64,000 nucleotides of DNA from an uncultured Candidatus Pelagibacter sp. (GCA_913030805.1 CAJWDL010000002.1:1-64000); one strand, 5' to 3'. Positions 27,075-36,736 are shown, counted from the first letter of the stretch. The notes: generated from the sequence alone by a model not told the origin. Program-made: numbers and translations.

Positions 27075-27704
27075 ATGAAAATTGATAGCATTAGTATAAA
27101 AGGCAAAGTAACAGCATTTGAAATCTCTGAAAAAATATTTTTTTCTGACATAAACAACAAATTGATCGGACAAGTTCTTTATTCTCAAATTGCAAATTCA
27201 AAACCGAGACTTGCAAAAACAAAACAAAGAAATCAAATAATAGGTTCTACAGCCAAAATTTATGCTCAGAAAGGCACTGGAAACGCAAGACATGCAAGTA
27301 GAAAAGCACCGATATTTGTTGGCGGCGGAGTAGCACATGGTCCTAAAGGAAAAGTTTATAAAGAAAGAAAGATAAATAAGGAGGAAAAGAAAAATAGTTT
27401 AATTAGTGTAATATCTCAAAAAACTAAAGATAAAAATCTAATAATATTTGAAGATATTAAAGACAAAATTAGTAAAACAAAAGAGTTTTTTAAATTTTTA
27501 AAAACAAATAGAATTAACAATGTTTTGATTGTTGTAGATTCAAAAACAAAAAAAAATATTGAGTTATCAGCAAGAAATATTCCCAATATAAAATTAATTG
27601 ATGCTTCTTATTTAACTACATACGTTATTTTAAAATATAAACAAATTATGTTTACCGAATCTTCAACCAAAGAATTAGAAAAAAGTCTTTTAGATCATGA
27701 ATAA
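27075..27704 (+). CDS. rplD: 50S ribosomal protein L4 (uL4)
   Basis: A 209-residue protein whose extended loop lines the exit tunnel: GSTAKIYAQKGTGNARHASR, then GGGVAHGPKGKVY, near residues 55-95. The globular part ends in the helix before SLLDHE. In E. coli L4 represses the S10 operon; whether that applies here is unclear because the leader is missing. Its last 8 nt overlap the rplW start. Confidence 0.96.
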   Translation: MKIDSISIKGKVTAFEISEKIFFSDINNKLIGQVLYSQIANSKPRLAKTKQRNQIIGSTAKIYAQKGTGNARHASRKAPIFVGGGVAHGPKGKVYKERKINKEEKKNSLISVISQKTKDKNLIIFEDIKDKISKTKEFFKFLKTNRINNVLIVVDSKTKKNIELSARNIPNIKLIDASYLTTYVILKYKQIMFTESSTKELEKSLLDHE

Positions 27705-27990
27705 AATAAATTTATATGACAGCATATTAAGCCCAGTGGTAACTGAAAAATCAACTAACTTATCTGAAATGAATAAAATAGTATTTAAGGTAAATAGCAT
27801 GGCTGATAAAAAATCCATTAAAAAAAGTATTGAAAAAATTTTTAAAGTAAACGTTATTAAAATAAATATAATTAATAAACAAAGAAGAATTAAAATAGTA
27901 AGAGGTAAAAAAACTAAAGTTCGGGGATACAAGAAAGCAATTATTACATTAAAAAAAGGTCAAAATATAGATTTAACCACAGGCATATGA
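27697..27990 (+). CDS. rplW: 50S ribosomal protein L23 (uL23)
   Basis: A 97-residue protein at the tunnel exit, the docking site for trigger factor and SRP. SPVVTEKSTNLSEMNKIVFKV at the amino end (shown in part) and the basic loop RRIKIVRGKKTKVRGYKKA are typical. The start codon overlaps the rplD stop by 8 nt in another frame, indicating coupled translation. rplB begins 1 nt after its stop. Confidence 0.95.
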   Translation: MNKINLYDSILSPVVTEKSTNLSEMNKIVFKVNSMADKKSIKKSIEKIFKVNVIKINIINKQRRIKIVRGKKTKVRGYKKAIITLKKGQNIDLTTGI

Positions 27991-27991
27991 A

Positions 27992-28822
27992 ATGACATTA
28001 AAAACATTTAAACCCTATACAAAATCAACCCGAGGCACGGTTATTATTGCGAAAAAAGAACTTTGGAAAGGCAAGCCGATCAAATCACTTACATTTGGAA
28101 AAAAATCTGTTTCCGGAAGAAATAATTTGGGACGAATTACCTCTAGAAGAAGAGGATCTGGACATAAACAAAAATTTCGTAAAGTAGATTTTTTTAGAAA
28201 TAAACATGATATTGAAGCAGTAGTTGAAAGAATTGAATATGACCCAAATAGAACTTCACATATTATGTTAGTTAAGTATGAAGATGGAGAAAGGGCATAT
28301 ATGCTACTACCTCAAGGAATTAAGATTGGATACAAGATTGTTTCGGGAAATAACAAAGAGATAAAAATAGGAAATTGTATGCCTTTAAGTGATATTCCTG
28401 ATGGAACAGCAATACACAACGTTGAAATGAAACCTGGTGGAGGTGCTAAAATTGCAAGATCAGCAGGTTCATCCGTTAAAATTACTGGTAGAGATGGAGT
28501 ATATTCAATAATAAAACTAGCATCTGGTGAAATTAGAAAAATAATTAGTAGAGCAAAAGCTACCATTGGCGTTTTATCTAACCCTGATCAAAAAAATATA
28601 AAAATCGGTAAAGCTGGAAGAAGCAGGTGGTTAGGTATCAGACCAAGTGTAAGGGGAGTAGTAATGAATCCTGTAGATCATCCTCATGGTGGAGGTGAGG
28701 GAAAATCTTCAGGAGGCAGAAATCCTGTTTCACCATGGGGACAATCTGCAAAAGGTTTAAAAACAAGAAACAATAAGAGAACAAACAAATATATTATTAT
28801 GAGAAGGAAAAAGAGAGTTTAA
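27992..28822 (+). CDS. rplB: 50S ribosomal protein L2 (uL2)
   Basis: A 276-residue primary rRNA-binding protein next to the peptidyl-transferase centre. The carboxy-terminal block NPVDHPHGGGEGKSSGGRNP, with the His needed for peptidyl transfer, is intact, as are GRNNLGRITSRRRGSGHKQ near the start and the RNA-binding core. It ends in the basic RRKKRV. rpsS follows 3 nt later (TAA-TTT-ATG). Confidence 0.98.
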   Translation: MTLKTFKPYTKSTRGTVIIAKKELWKGKPIKSLTFGKKSVSGRNNLGRITSRRRGSGHKQKFRKVDFFRNKHDIEAVVERIEYDPNRTSHIMLVKYEDGERAYMLLPQGIKIGYKIVSGNNKEIKIGNCMPLSDIPDGTAIHNVEMKPGGGAKIARSAGSSVKITGRDGVYSIIKLASGEIRKIISRAKATIGVLSNPDQKNIKIGKAGRSRWLGIRPSVRGVVMNPVDHPHGGGEGKSSGGRNPVSPWGQSAKGLKTRNNKRTNKYIIMRRKKRV

Positions 28823-28825
28823 TTT

Positions 28826-29155
28826 ATGGCTAGATCAGTATGGAAAGGACCATTTGTAGATTCAAGTTTAATTAAAAAAATTGAAAAACAGAAGAATACA
28901 ACAAAAAATATAAAACCAATCAAAACTTGGTCTAGAAAGTCCACAATAATTCCTGAATTTGTAGGATTAACCTTTTTGATACATAATGGAAAAAAATTTA
29001 TATCAATTTCCATTTCTGAAGATATGGTTGGACATAAACTTGGTGAGTTTTCACCAACCAGGCAATTTTCTGGTCATACTCCAGCAGACAAAAAAGCTAA
29101 ACAAGTAGCAGAACAAGGGTCCGTAGCTAAGAAAAATTTAGATGAAAAAAAATAA
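28826..29155 (+). CDS. rpsS: 30S ribosomal protein S19 (uS19)
   Basis: A 109-residue protein of the 30S head near the A site. It begins [12 protein letters not shown] and has [14 protein letters not shown], then [20 protein letters not shown], all family hallmarks. The tail after residue 92 is longer and more charged than in E. coli. Its last 14 nt overlap the rplV start. Confidence 0.97.
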   Translation: MARSVWKGPFVDSSLIKKIEKQKNTTKNIKPIKTWSRKSTIIPEFVGLTFLIHNGKKFISISISEDMVGHKLGEFSPTRQFSGHTPADKKAKQVAEQGSVAKKNLDEKK

Positions 29156-29540
29156 GCAAGTAACAAATAAAGAAAATTTAGTTAGATCGGTTAACAAAAA
29201 TGTTAGGAGTAGCACAAGGAAGATAGGATTGATTTTGAGGGGTATAGTTGGTAAAAAAATTGACCATGCTTTAAGAGATTTAACTTTTGCCAACCAAAGG
29301 ATATGTAAAGAAATAAAAAAAACTATACACTCGGCCGTAGCCAATGCAGAAAATAATTTTCAATATGATATTGATAAATTATTTGTAAAAGAAGCATATT
29401 GTGGCAAATCAATCGTAATGAAAAGATTTAGACCTAGGGCAAAAGGAAAAGCAAGCCCTATAAAAAAACCTTATAGTAATGTGACGATAGTATTATCAGA
29501 CAAACTTAGAAAACTGGAGGATCATGGGACAAAAGGTTAA
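29142..29540 (+). CDS. rplV: 50S ribosomal protein L22 (uL22)
   Basis: A 132-residue protein whose beta-hairpin narrows the exit tunnel; the hairpin is [20 protein letters not shown] near residues 95-114. The amino-terminal 15 residues are extra basic compared with the minimal family. Both ends overlap neighbours (14 nt with rpsS, 17 nt with rpsC), the tightest packing in the S10 block. Confidence 0.95.
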   Translation: MKKNKQVTNKENLVRSVNKNVRSSTRKIGLILRGIVGKKIDHALRDLTFANQRICKEIKKTIHSAVANAENNFQYDIDKLFVKEAYCGKSIVMKRFRPRAKGKASPIKKPYSNVTIVLSDKLRKLEDHGTKG

Positions 29541-30183
29541 TCCTATCGGTTTTAGATTAGGTGTCAACAGGGGATGGGACTCTGTTTGGTTTGCAAAAAA
29601 AAAAGAATTTGGAAATAATCTAATTGAAGACTTCAAAATTAGAGAATATATAAAAAAAAATGTAGTAAACTCAGGAATATCTAAAGTTATGATCGAAAGA
29701 TCAGCAAAAAAATGTTTTGTAACTATTTATACCTCTAGACCAGGTTTTGTTATTGGGAAGAAAGGAAGTGATATAGAAAAAATTAAAAAAAAATTGTCAA
29801 AATTATCCAGTCACGAGATTACCTTAAACATTAAAGAAGTTAAAAAACCTGAACTAAATAGTTATTTGGTTGCTGAAAATATAGCCCAACAGTTAGTAAA
29901 AAGAATTTCCTACAGAAGAGCTATGAAAAGAGCAATACAGTCCGCACTGAGACTTGGTGCTAAAGGAATAAAGGTTTGTGTAGGCGGGAGATTAGCTGGC
30001 AATGAAATTGCTCGATCCGAATGGTTAAGTGAGGGAAGTATTCCTTTGCATACTTTAAGAGCGGATGTTGATTATGCTGAATCGGAAGCTTTAACTACTT
30101 ATGGAATGATAGGAGTCAAGGTTTGGATATATAAAGGAAAAATATTTAGAAAGGAATTCAGTCAAGAGACTAATAAAATTTAA
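29524..30183 (+). CDS. rpsC: 30S ribosomal protein S3 (uS3)
   Basis: A 219-residue protein at the mRNA entry pore. It starts [13 protein letters not shown], has a KH domain with the GxxG loop in [14 protein letters not shown] near residues 75-90, and the carboxy-terminal domain [20 protein letters not shown]. The ATG lies inside rplV. rplP starts 2 nt after its stop. Confidence 0.98.
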   Translation: MGQKVNPIGFRLGVNRGWDSVWFAKKKEFGNNLIEDFKIREYIKKNVVNSGISKVMIERSAKKCFVTIYTSRPGFVIGKKGSDIEKIKKKLSKLSSHEITLNIKEVKKPELNSYLVAENIAQQLVKRISYRRAMKRAIQSALRLGAKGIKVCVGGRLAGNEIARSEWLSEGSIPLHTLRADVDYAESEALTTYGMIGVKVWIYKGKIFRKEFSQETNKI

Positions 30184-30185
30184 CT

Positions 30186-30590
30186 ATGATGCAACCGGCA
30201 AGAACGAAATATAGAAAAGCGCATAAGGGGCGAATACATGGAAAGGCCTCCAGGTGTAACAAACTTAATTTTGGTGAATATGGAATAAAAGCCCTACAAC
30301 CAGATAGAATTATTTCAAATCAAATTGAAGCAGCGAGAGTAGCATTAACAAGATATATGAAAAGAACGGGAAAAGTATGGACAAGAATATTTTCTAATAT
30401 TCCTGTGTCAAAAAAACCTACGGAAGTGCGCATGGGTAAAGGAAAAGGAACTCCGGAATTTTGGGTTTGCAGAGTAAAGCCTGGTAGAATTTTATTTGAA
30501 GTTGATGGAGTAACAGAATCGGTTGCAAAAGTGGCTTTATATAAAGCATCAGCAAAACTTCCAATTAAAACAAAATTTATAAAAAGATAA
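30186..30590 (+). CDS. rplP: 50S ribosomal protein L16 (uL16)
   Basis: A 134-residue protein close to the A-site tRNA elbow. The opening [13 protein letters not shown] and the internal [20 protein letters not shown] block are characteristic. Two ATG codons in tandem (30186, 30189) could both serve as start. Length matches the family. rpmC follows after 3 nt. Confidence 0.97.
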   Translation: MMQPARTKYRKAHKGRIHGKASRCNKLNFGEYGIKALQPDRIISNQIEAARVALTRYMKRTGKVWTRIFSNIPVSKKPTEVRMGKGKGTPEFWVCRVKPGRILFEVDGVTESVAKVALYKASAKLPIKTKFIKR

Positions 30591-30593
30591 TTT

Positions 30594-30776
30594 ATGAAAC
30601 TTAAAGAAATAAATAAACTTACAAAAGATCAATTGCACAAAAATCTTGAAAAATTTAAAAAAGATTTGTTTAACTTAAGGTTTAGAAAAATTAATGGACA
30701 GTTAACAAATCCATCAAAATTTAGAGAGACAAAAAAAACAATAGCAAGAATTAGTACATTAATTAATAAAAAATAA
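30594..30776 (+). CDS. rpmC: 50S ribosomal protein L29 (uL29)
   Basis: A 60-residue, two-helix protein at the tunnel exit beside L23. The pattern [20 protein letters not shown] then [10 protein letters not shown] is typical. The start follows TAA-TTT without a recognisable Shine-Dalgarno element. Gene order rplP-rpmC-rpsQ is conserved. Confidence 0.94.
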   Translation: MKLKEINKLTKDQLHKNLEKFKKDLFNLRFRKINGQLTNPSKFRETKKTIARISTLINKK

Positions 30777-30777
30777 T

Positions 30778-31014
30778 ATGCCAAAGAAAATATTAAAAGG
30801 AAAAGTGATTAGTGATAAAAATAAAAAAACTATAGTTGTGCTGGTAGAGAGAAAATTTCAACATCCTTTTTTAAAAAAAATTGTTACAAATAAAAAAAAA
30901 TATCATGTCCACGATGAAAAAAATAAATTTAAAATTGGTGACACTGTACATATTGAAGAGTCAAAACCCTATTCTAAAAATAAAAAATTCAAAGTATTAG
31001 AGGAAAGTAAATGA
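30778..31014 (+). CDS. rpsQ: 30S ribosomal protein S17 (uS17)
   Basis: A 78-residue OB-fold protein that binds 16S rRNA early. The family blocks are [39 protein letters not shown] and [19 protein letters not shown]. It ends with ATGA, where its stop overlaps the rplN start by 4 nt. Confidence 0.95.
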   Translation: MPKKILKGKVISDKNKKTIVVLVERKFQHPFLKKIVTNKKKYHVHDEKNKFKIGDTVHIEESKPYSKNKKFKVLEESK

Positions 31015-31379
31015 TTCAAGTTCAAACAGAATTATTTGTGGCTGATAATACAGGAGCAAAAAGAATTGAATGCATCAAGGTTTTAGGTGGTTCAAAGCGA
31101 AGATATGCTTCAATTGGGGACACAATTGTAGTTAGTATCAAGGAAGCTATTCCAAGGGGAAAAGTAAAGAAAGGCTCAGTATACAAAGCTGTAATAGTAA
31201 GAACCAAACAAGGTATTTTTAGAAACGACGGTTCAAAAGTAAAATTTGACAATAATGCAGCAGTGCTAACCGATGAAAAGGGCGAACCATTAGGAACACG
31301 AATTTTTGGCCCAGTAACGAGAGAACTGAGATCAAAAGGACAAATGAAAATAATTTCATTAGCACCAGAGGTTTTGTAA
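31011..31379 (+). CDS. rplN: 50S ribosomal protein L14 (uL14)
   Basis: A 122-residue protein of the subunit interface, also the binding site of silencing factor RsfS. It starts [20 protein letters not shown] and has [15 protein letters not shown] and FGPVTRELR, all canonical. Length is exactly that of most bacteria. The start overlaps rpsQ; rplX follows after 3 nt (TAA-TTT-ATG). Confidence 0.98.
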   Translation: MIQVQTELFVADNTGAKRIECIKVLGGSKRRYASIGDTIVVSIKEAIPRGKVKKGSVYKAVIVRTKQGIFRNDGSKVKFDNNAAVLTDEKGEPLGTRIFGPVTRELRSKGQMKIISLAPEVL

Positions 31380-31382
31380 TTT

Positions 31383-31631
31383 ATGAGTTTAAAAAAGGGA
31401 AATTTAGTAAAAGTGATAATAGGTAAGGATAAAAATAAGTCAGGAGAAATTATTGAAGTAATAAATAGATTAAATAAAGCAAAGGTTAAAGGGCTAAATA
31501 TTGTTAAAAAACATTTAAAAACAACAAAAGAAAAAAAGGGAGGAATTATTTCTAAAGAAAATTTTATTCATTTATCAAATTTAAAGAGAATAGAGAATAA
31601 AAAAGACAAAACCGAAAAAAAAAGGAATTAA
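31383..31631 (+). CDS. rplX: 50S ribosomal protein L24 (uL24), short form
   Basis: An 82-residue protein, about 20 shorter than in E. coli. The KOW motif at the start ([20 protein letters not shown]) and the loop [13 protein letters not shown] are present. The carboxy-terminal part after IHLSNLKRI is replaced by a short lysine-rich tail. L24 begins 50S assembly and borders the tunnel exit. rplE starts 6 nt later. Confidence 0.92.
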   Translation: MSLKKGNLVKVIIGKDKNKSGEIIEVINRLNKAKVKGLNIVKKHLKTTKEKKGGIISKENFIHLSNLKRIENKKDKTEKKRN

Positions 31632-31637
31632 TAAAAA

Positions 31638-32192
31638 ATGAATCCAAGATTAAAAGAGTTATATTATTCTAAAATACAAACTGATTTAGCAAAAAAGCTT
31701 TCCTTAAAGAATAAATTAATGAGCCCAAAATTGAAAAAAGTTGTTATCAATATGGGATTAGGCACCGATGGAAATGATAAAAAAATTTTGAAATCTTATT
31801 CAGATGATATTGCTATGATAACTGGACAAAAACCAGTTGTTACGAAATTTAAAAAATCCATATCAAACTTTAAAACAAGAAAAAACACAGACGCCGGTTT
31901 AAAAGTAACTTTAAGAAAAAACAAAATGTACGAATTTGTTGATAGACTCATTAATATTGCCCTTCCAAGAATAAAAGATTTTGGAGGCTTAAGTTCACGA
32001 AGTTTTGACAAATTTGGCAATTATACCCTTGGGATTAAAGAGCATGTAGTTTTTCCAGAAGTAAATTTTGATAAAGTTGAAAAAATACGCGGTTTAGATA
32101 TTACAATTGTGACTCATGGTAGAAATAACGATCATAATTTGGCTTTATTAGAGGAATTTAATTTTCCTTTTAACAAAGAAAATAAAAATTGA
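31638..32192 (+). CDS. rplE: 50S ribosomal protein L5 (uL5)
   Basis: A 184-residue protein of the 5S rRNA complex that touches the P-site tRNA. Blocks [28 protein letters not shown] and [15 protein letters not shown] are typical, as is the ending [20 protein letters not shown]. Length is normal. It is followed after 13 nt by rpsN, as in the spc operon. Confidence 0.98.
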   Translation: MNPRLKELYYSKIQTDLAKKLSLKNKLMSPKLKKVVINMGLGTDGNDKKILKSYSDDIAMITGQKPVVTKFKKSISNFKTRKNTDAGLKVTLRKNKMYEFVDRLINIALPRIKDFGGLSSRSFDKFGNYTLGIKEHVVFPEVNFDKVEKIRGLDITIVTHGRNNDHNLALLEEFNFPFNKENKN

Positions 32193-32205
32193 TTTTAAAA
32201 AATAT

Positions 32206-32511
32206 ATGGCAAAAAAAAGTTCAGTAAATAGAAATAAAAAAAGAATTGCATTAAATTTGAAATTTGCAAAAAAGAGAAGAAGACTAAAAGAAATAATTAT
32301 GAACAAGAAAATAAGTTTAGAAGAAAGATTTAAAGCTCAAATGAAATTGTCAAAATTACCAAGAAATTCATCTAAAATTAGAATTAAAAATAGATGTGAA
32401 ATTACTGGAAGATCACAAGGAGTTTATAGAAAATTAAAAATTTCAAGAATAACTTTGAGACAACTAACTTTAGCGGGAAAAGTCCCTGGAATGATAAAGT
32501 CGAGTTGGTAA
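32206..32511 (+). CDS. rpsN: 30S ribosomal protein S14 (uS14), zinc-free long form
   Basis: A 101-residue protein of the 30S head. It is the long form without the CxxC zinc site, as in most proteobacteria. Blocks are [20 protein letters not shown] and the carboxy-terminal [11 protein letters not shown]. The gene lies between rplE and rpsH in the standard spc order. Confidence 0.96.
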   Translation: MAKKSSVNRNKKRIALNLKFAKKRRRLKEIIMNKKISLEERFKAQMKLSKLPRNSSKIRIKNRCEITGRSQGVYRKLKISRITLRQLTLAGKVPGMIKSSW

Positions 32512-32526
32512 GAAAGAAAGGAATAT

Positions 32527-32925
32527 ATGAGTTTTACAGATCCTATAGGTGACATGATAGCTAGAATTCGGAATGGTCAAATGAGATCATATGTTAAAAT
32601 TGAAATGCCAGCCTCATCTTTTAAAGGTAAAATTTTAGAAATACTTAAAAGAGAAGGTTTTATTTTAAATTATTCACTGGATCAAACTAATGAAAAAAAA
32701 ACAAAATTTTCAATTAATTTAAAATATAATTCGGGTTCACCAGTGATAAATAATATTGAAAGAATTTCTAAACCAGGAAGAAGATTTTATTCAAGCGCTC
32801 AAAGTATTCCAATAATACAAAATGGTTTAGGTATAGCGATTATTTCCACTTCCAAAGGAATAATGACCGATACAGAAGCAAGAAAAGCTAAAGTTGGTGG
32901 TGAAATTATTTGTAAGGTATTTTAA
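32527..32925 (+). CDS. rpsH: 30S ribosomal protein S8 (uS8)
   Basis: A 132-residue central-domain 16S binder. The start MSFTDPIGDMIARIRNGQ and the carboxy-terminal GIAIISTSKGIMTD and GGEIICKVF blocks are canonical. A clear Shine-Dalgarno sequence (GAAAGGAA) precedes the ATG, unlike many genes of the array. In E. coli S8 represses spc mRNA. Its last base is shared with rplF (TAATG). Confidence 0.97.
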   Translation: MSFTDPIGDMIARIRNGQMRSYVKIEMPASSFKGKILEILKREGFILNYSLDQTNEKKTKFSINLKYNSGSPVINNIERISKPGRRFYSSAQSIPIIQNGLGIAIISTSKGIMTDTEARKAKVGGEIICKVF

Positions 32926-33464
32926 TGTCAAAAATTGGTAAAAAAAAAATTTTAATTCCGAAAGAAGTCAATTTGTCAATTAATGGTGGCAGCATTGATG
33001 TAAAAGGACCTTTGGGTATTAAAAAAATTAATCTAAATACAAAACTCTTTGATGTAAAGATTAGTAAAAACAACGAATTATCAATTGAACCCAAAAGAAA
33101 AAATGATGATATTAAAAAAATGTGGGGTGTGAACCGGAGCCTGTTAAATAATGCTGTTATTGGAGTTAATAAAGGTTTTGTGAAAACTTTAGAAATGACT
33201 GGAGTTGGTTACAAAGCTGCTATAAAAGACAACAGTTTGAACTTACAACTTGGCTATAGCCATGGTACAGATTTCGAGATTCCAAAAGATGTAAAAATTA
33301 GCGTAGAAAAACAAACAATAATTAATATTAGCGGTTTAGATAAACAGCTGGTTGGTACGGTTGCATCAAAAATAAAATCATTTCGACCTTCCGAGCCATA
33401 TAAAGGTAAGGGAATTAAAGAAAAAGGAGAGTACATACTACGCAAAGAAGGTAAAAAGAAATAA
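32925..33464 (+). CDS. rplF: 50S ribosomal protein L6 (uL6)
   Basis: A 179-residue protein near the GTPase-factor site and sarcin-ricin loop. It has two homologous domains, with SKIGKKKILIPKEVN at the start, EMTGVGYKAAI in the middle, and the carboxy block GTVASKIKSFRPSEPYKGKG followed by the GIKEKGEYILRKEGKKK tail. The ATG overlaps the rpsH stop by one base. Confidence 0.98.
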   Translation: MSKIGKKKILIPKEVNLSINGGSIDVKGPLGIKKINLNTKLFDVKISKNNELSIEPKRKNDDIKKMWGVNRSLLNNAVIGVNKGFVKTLEMTGVGYKAAIKDNSLNLQLGYSHGTDFEIPKDVKISVEKQTIINISGLDKQLVGTVASKIKSFRPSEPYKGKGIKEKGEYILRKEGKKK

Positions 33465-33467
33465 AAA

Positions 33468-33824
33468 ATGAAGTTAGATAAAATAGTACAAAAAAAAATG
33501 AGAATAAGAAATAAATTAAAAAAATCTAATATAAATAGTAGATTAAGATTAACCGTTAATAGATCTTATAAAAATATTTCTGCTCAAATAATAGATGATA
33601 TAAATAATAAAACTATAGTTAGCGCATCTTCTGTAGAAAAAGATATTAAGAAAATTGTTATAACAAAAAAATCGGATTTGTCATTATTTGTTGGTGAAGC
33701 ACTTGCAAAAAGAGCAATTATAAAAAATATAACCAAGGTATATTTTGATAGAGGTCACTATAAGTATCATGGAAGAGTTAAATTATTGACAGAAGCTTTA
33801 AGAAAAAATGGTTTGGAATTTTAA
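33468..33824 (+). CDS. rplR: 50S ribosomal protein L18 (uL18)
   Basis: A 118-residue protein that binds 5S rRNA together with L5. The basic amino end, VSASSVEKDIKK, GEALAKRA and the closing FDRGHYKYHGRVKLLTEALR are family hallmarks. It starts 3 nt after rplF and is followed after 3 nt by rpsE. Confidence 0.96.
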   Translation: MKLDKIVQKKMRIRNKLKKSNINSRLRLTVNRSYKNISAQIIDDINNKTIVSASSVEKDIKKIVITKKSDLSLFVGEALAKRAIIKNITKVYFDRGHYKYHGRVKLLTEALRKNGLEF

Positions 33825-33827
33825 CAA

Positions 33828-34325
33828 ATGCAAATAGATGAATTAAAAGAAAAACTAATTTATATAAATCGTATTACAAAAGTAGTTAAAGGAGGAAGAA
33901 GATTTACCTTTTCAGCTCTTGTGGTTGTCGGGGACCAATCTAGTAAGTTGGGGGTTGCTCACGCTAAAGCGAAGCAGGTTACGGATGCAATTAAAAAAGC
34001 CACAGATTTAGCTAGAAGAAAATTAATTCATATTCCACTTAAAGAAGGAAGAACGTTACATCATGATGTTTTTGCAAAAGAAGGGTCGGCAAAAGTGCTT
34101 TTAAGGTCGGCTCCCAAAGGAACAGGAATTATAGCAAGTGGAGCAATAAGAGCAGTATGTGAGGTTGTGGGAATAAAAGACATTGTGGCTAAATCATTGG
34201 GTTCATCAAACTCTCATAACGTAGTTAGAGCTTGCATGAAGGGCTTATTGAATCAACTTTCACCAAAAAATATTTTTAATTTACGTGGTAAAAAAAAATC
34301 TGAAATAACTGAGAATAAAATATAA
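33828..34325 (+). CDS. rpsE: 30S ribosomal protein S5 (uS5)
   Basis: A 165-residue protein at the mRNA channel with a double-stranded-RNA-binding-like amino domain (INRITKVVKGGRRFTFSALV, residues near 12-31) and the GIIASGAIRAVCEVVGIKDI block. Its stop TAA is directly followed by the rplO ATG with no spacer. The gene for L30 (rpmD), which lies here in most bacteria, is absent. Confidence 0.98.
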   Translation: MQIDELKEKLIYINRITKVVKGGRRFTFSALVVVGDQSSKLGVAHAKAKQVTDAIKKATDLARRKLIHIPLKEGRTLHHDVFAKEGSAKVLLRSAPKGTGIIASGAIRAVCEVVGIKDIVAKSLGSSNSHNVVRACMKGLLNQLSPKNIFNLRGKKKSEITENKI

Positions 34326-34781
34326 ATGTATCTGAATTCACTAAATTACAAAGTTAAGACTAAAAAAATTAGACTGGGAAGAGGTATAGGATCTGGAAAA
34401 GGTAAAACATCAGGTCGTGGACACAAAGGTCAGAAAGCTCGTTCAGGGATAGCAATAAAAAGTTTTGAAGGTGGGCAAATGCCTTTATATAGAAGACTTC
34501 CTAAGAGAGGGTTTAACAAAATTAAAAAAAATAATATTGCAATAATAAATCTTCAACAATTGCAAGAATTTATTTCTAAAGGAAAATTAAATAATAAAAT
34601 TCTTATTAACTTAAGTGAACTTAAAAAAAATAAGATTTTGAAAAATAAAATAAATAAAATAAAAATATTGGGCAATGGTGATATCAAAGACAAAATTAAC
34701 CTCGAGATTGATTTTATTTCGAAATCTGCAAAAGAAAAAATTGAAAAAAAAAGTGGATCAATAAAATTAAGAACAAAATAA
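34326..34781 (+). CDS. rplO: 50S ribosomal protein L15 (uL15)
   Basis: A 151-residue late-assembly protein. The glycine/arginine-rich start IRLGRGIGSGKGKTSGRGHK, then FEGGQMPLYRRLPKRGF, are the amino-terminal hallmarks. The globular half is lysine- and asparagine-rich, as is common in this genome. It abuts rpsE directly and precedes secY by 21 nt. Confidence 0.96.
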   Translation: MYLNSLNYKVKTKKIRLGRGIGSGKGKTSGRGHKGQKARSGIAIKSFEGGQMPLYRRLPKRGFNKIKKNNIAIINLQQLQEFISKGKLNNKILINLSELKKNKILKNKINKIKILGNGDIKDKINLEIDFISKSAKEKIEKKSGSIKLRTK

Positions 34782-34802
34782 ATTTTAAGAAAGATATTAT
34801 CA

Positions 34803-36086
34803 ATGATTAGTACCCCTTCTCAAACTAATGACTTAAAGAATCGTATCTTTTTTACTATTATAATATTATCAATTTATAGATTAGGTACTTTTATACCAAT
34901 TCCAGGTATAGACCCACTATCGTTACAAGAACTTATGAGCTCTAATCAGAGAGGTTTATTGGGAATGTTCAACGTATTTGCAGGAGGGGCTATTGCCCGT
35001 ATGGCTCTTTTTGCGCTTGGAATTATGCCATATATTTCTTCTTCTATTATTGTACAATTATTGACAGGAGTTTCCGATTATTTCAAAAATCTTAAAAACC
35101 AAGGTGAAATGGGAAGAAAAAAGATTACCCAAATTACCAGATATGGAACAGTTTTATTGGCTACTGTTCAAGGTTATGGATTGTCAGTTGGATTAGAGTC
35201 TGCGGAAAATTTAGTAATTAATCCTGGAATGTTTTTTAGAATTAGTACAGTAATAACGATAGTAGCTAGCACTATGTTTTTAATGTGGCTAGGTGAACAA
35301 ATTACTCAAAGAGGAATTGGTAATGGAATTTCGTTAATTATATTTTCTGGTATTGTAGCGGAAATTCCAAGGGCTCTTGTAACAACTTTTGAACTAGGTA
35401 GAACAGGTGCAGTTTCGTCAATAATGATAATTTCTATATTCCTATTATTGATTTGTACAATTATTTTTATTGTTTTTATGGAGAGAGCCTTAAGAAAAAT
35501 ATTGATTAATTATCCAAGGAAACAAATGGGAAGCAAAATGTATGGAGGTGAATCATCCCATTTACCTTTAAAAATTAATTCTGCTGGAGTAATACCTGCA
35601 ATTTTTGCCTCTGCTTTATTGTTGTTACCAGTTACATTTTCAAATTTTACTTTTTCTCAAAATGAAATATTTTTAAATATATCTGCTCTTTTTTCACAGG
35701 GCAAACCTCTCTATATGATTTTATATGGATCTGGAATTATATTTTTTACCTTTTTTTATACTTCGATAGTTTTTAATCCACATGAAACCGCTGACAATTT
35801 AAGAAAACATGGTGGCTATATACCGGGAATTAGACCGGGTGAAAGTACAGCTTTATATATAGATAATATCTTAACCAAACTAACAACTATTGGAGCTTTA
35901 TATTTAGCATTAGTATGTTTAATGCCAGAATTCTTAATAGCTAAATATCCAATTCCTTTTTATTTAGGCGGCACATCGATATTGATTGTTGTAATTGTTG
36001 CAATGGATACGGTAACTCAAGTTCAAACGAGACTAATGAGCAGTCAGTATCAAACTTTAATTAAAAAAGCTAAATTTGGGAATTAA
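34803..36086 (+). CDS. secY: Preprotein translocase channel subunit SecY
   Basis: A 427-residue integral membrane protein with ten transmembrane helices forming the export channel together with SecE and SecG. Motifs are RLGTFIPIPGID after helix 1, FNVFAGGAIARMALFALGIMP near 60, GERALRK-type loop MERALRKILINYPRKQ and the cytoplasmic RPGESTALYI. It sits at the end of the spc cluster as usual. The final base overlaps adk (TAATG). Confidence 0.98.
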   Translation: MISTPSQTNDLKNRIFFTIIILSIYRLGTFIPIPGIDPLSLQELMSSNQRGLLGMFNVFAGGAIARMALFALGIMPYISSSIIVQLLTGVSDYFKNLKNQGEMGRKKITQITRYGTVLLATVQGYGLSVGLESAENLVINPGMFFRISTVITIVASTMFLMWLGEQITQRGIGNGISLIIFSGIVAEIPRALVTTFELGRTGAVSSIMIISIFLLLICTIIFIVFMERALRKILINYPRKQMGSKMYGGESSHLPLKINSAGVIPAIFASALLLLPVTFSNFTFSQNEIFLNISALFSQGKPLYMILYGSGIIFFTFFYTSIVFNPHETADNLRKHGGYIPGIRPGESTALYIDNILTKLTTIGALYLALVCLMPEFLIAKYPIPFYLGGTSILIVVIVAMDTVTQVQTRLMSSQYQTLIKKAKFGN

Positions 36087-36736
36087 TGAATCTAATATTA
36101 TTCGGTCCCCCAGGTGCGGGAAAGGGTTCGCAATCGAATAATATAATTAATAATTTTAATTTGAAGCAAGTGTCAACTGGCGATTTATTAAGAAGTGAAA
36201 TTAAAACTCAAACAGACCTAGGTAAAAAAATTGAATCGATAATAAACAATGGTGAACTTGTATCAGATGATCTGGTCAACACTTTGATTGGAAAAATTAT
36301 TTCAGATCCTAAAAATTTCAATAGACTAATCTTTGATGGGTATCCAAGAACTATATCGCAAGCTTATAGTTTAGAAAAATTGTTAAAAGAATTTAACCAG
36401 AAAATTTCAATTGTGTTCAACTTAAAAGTTGACAAAGATATTGTTTCAAAAAGAGTAAATGGAAGAATTATTTGCATTAGGTGTTTTAGAATATTTAATG
36501 TTTACCTTAACCCACCAAACTCAAAAAATCATAAGTGTGAAAAGAAATATCTAAAAAAAAGAACTGATGATAACTCTAAAACCATTTTAAACAGATATGA
36601 AACTTATGTTGTAAAAAGTAAGCCTATACTAGATTATTACAATAAAAAGGGACTTCTTCTTGAGATTGATGGAAACCAAAAAATCGTTGAAATTTATGAT
36701 AAAATAAAGGGAATTTTGGAAAATATAAGAGATTGA
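36086..36736 (+). CDS. adk: Adenylate kinase
   Basis: A 216-residue long-form kinase that interconverts AMP + ATP and two ADP. The P loop is GPPGAGKGSQ (residues 7-16), followed by STGDLLR and the segment LIFDGYPRT. The LID domain has the zinc-type spacing with three cysteines, C-x2-C (CIRC) and one more in HKCEKK, but the fourth ligand position is Lys. Zinc binding is therefore doubtful, or the fourth ligand lies elsewhere. Its TGA stop lies within the TTGACA of the next promoter. Confidence 0.96.
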   Translation: MNLILFGPPGAGKGSQSNNIINNFNLKQVSTGDLLRSEIKTQTDLGKKIESIINNGELVSDDLVNTLIGKIISDPKNFNRLIFDGYPRTISQAYSLEKLLKEFNQKISIVFNLKVDKDIVSKRVNGRIICIRCFRIFNVYLNPPNSKNHKCEKKYLKKRTDDNSKTILNRYETYVVKSKPILDYYNKKGLLLEIDGNQKIVEIYDKIKGILENIRD

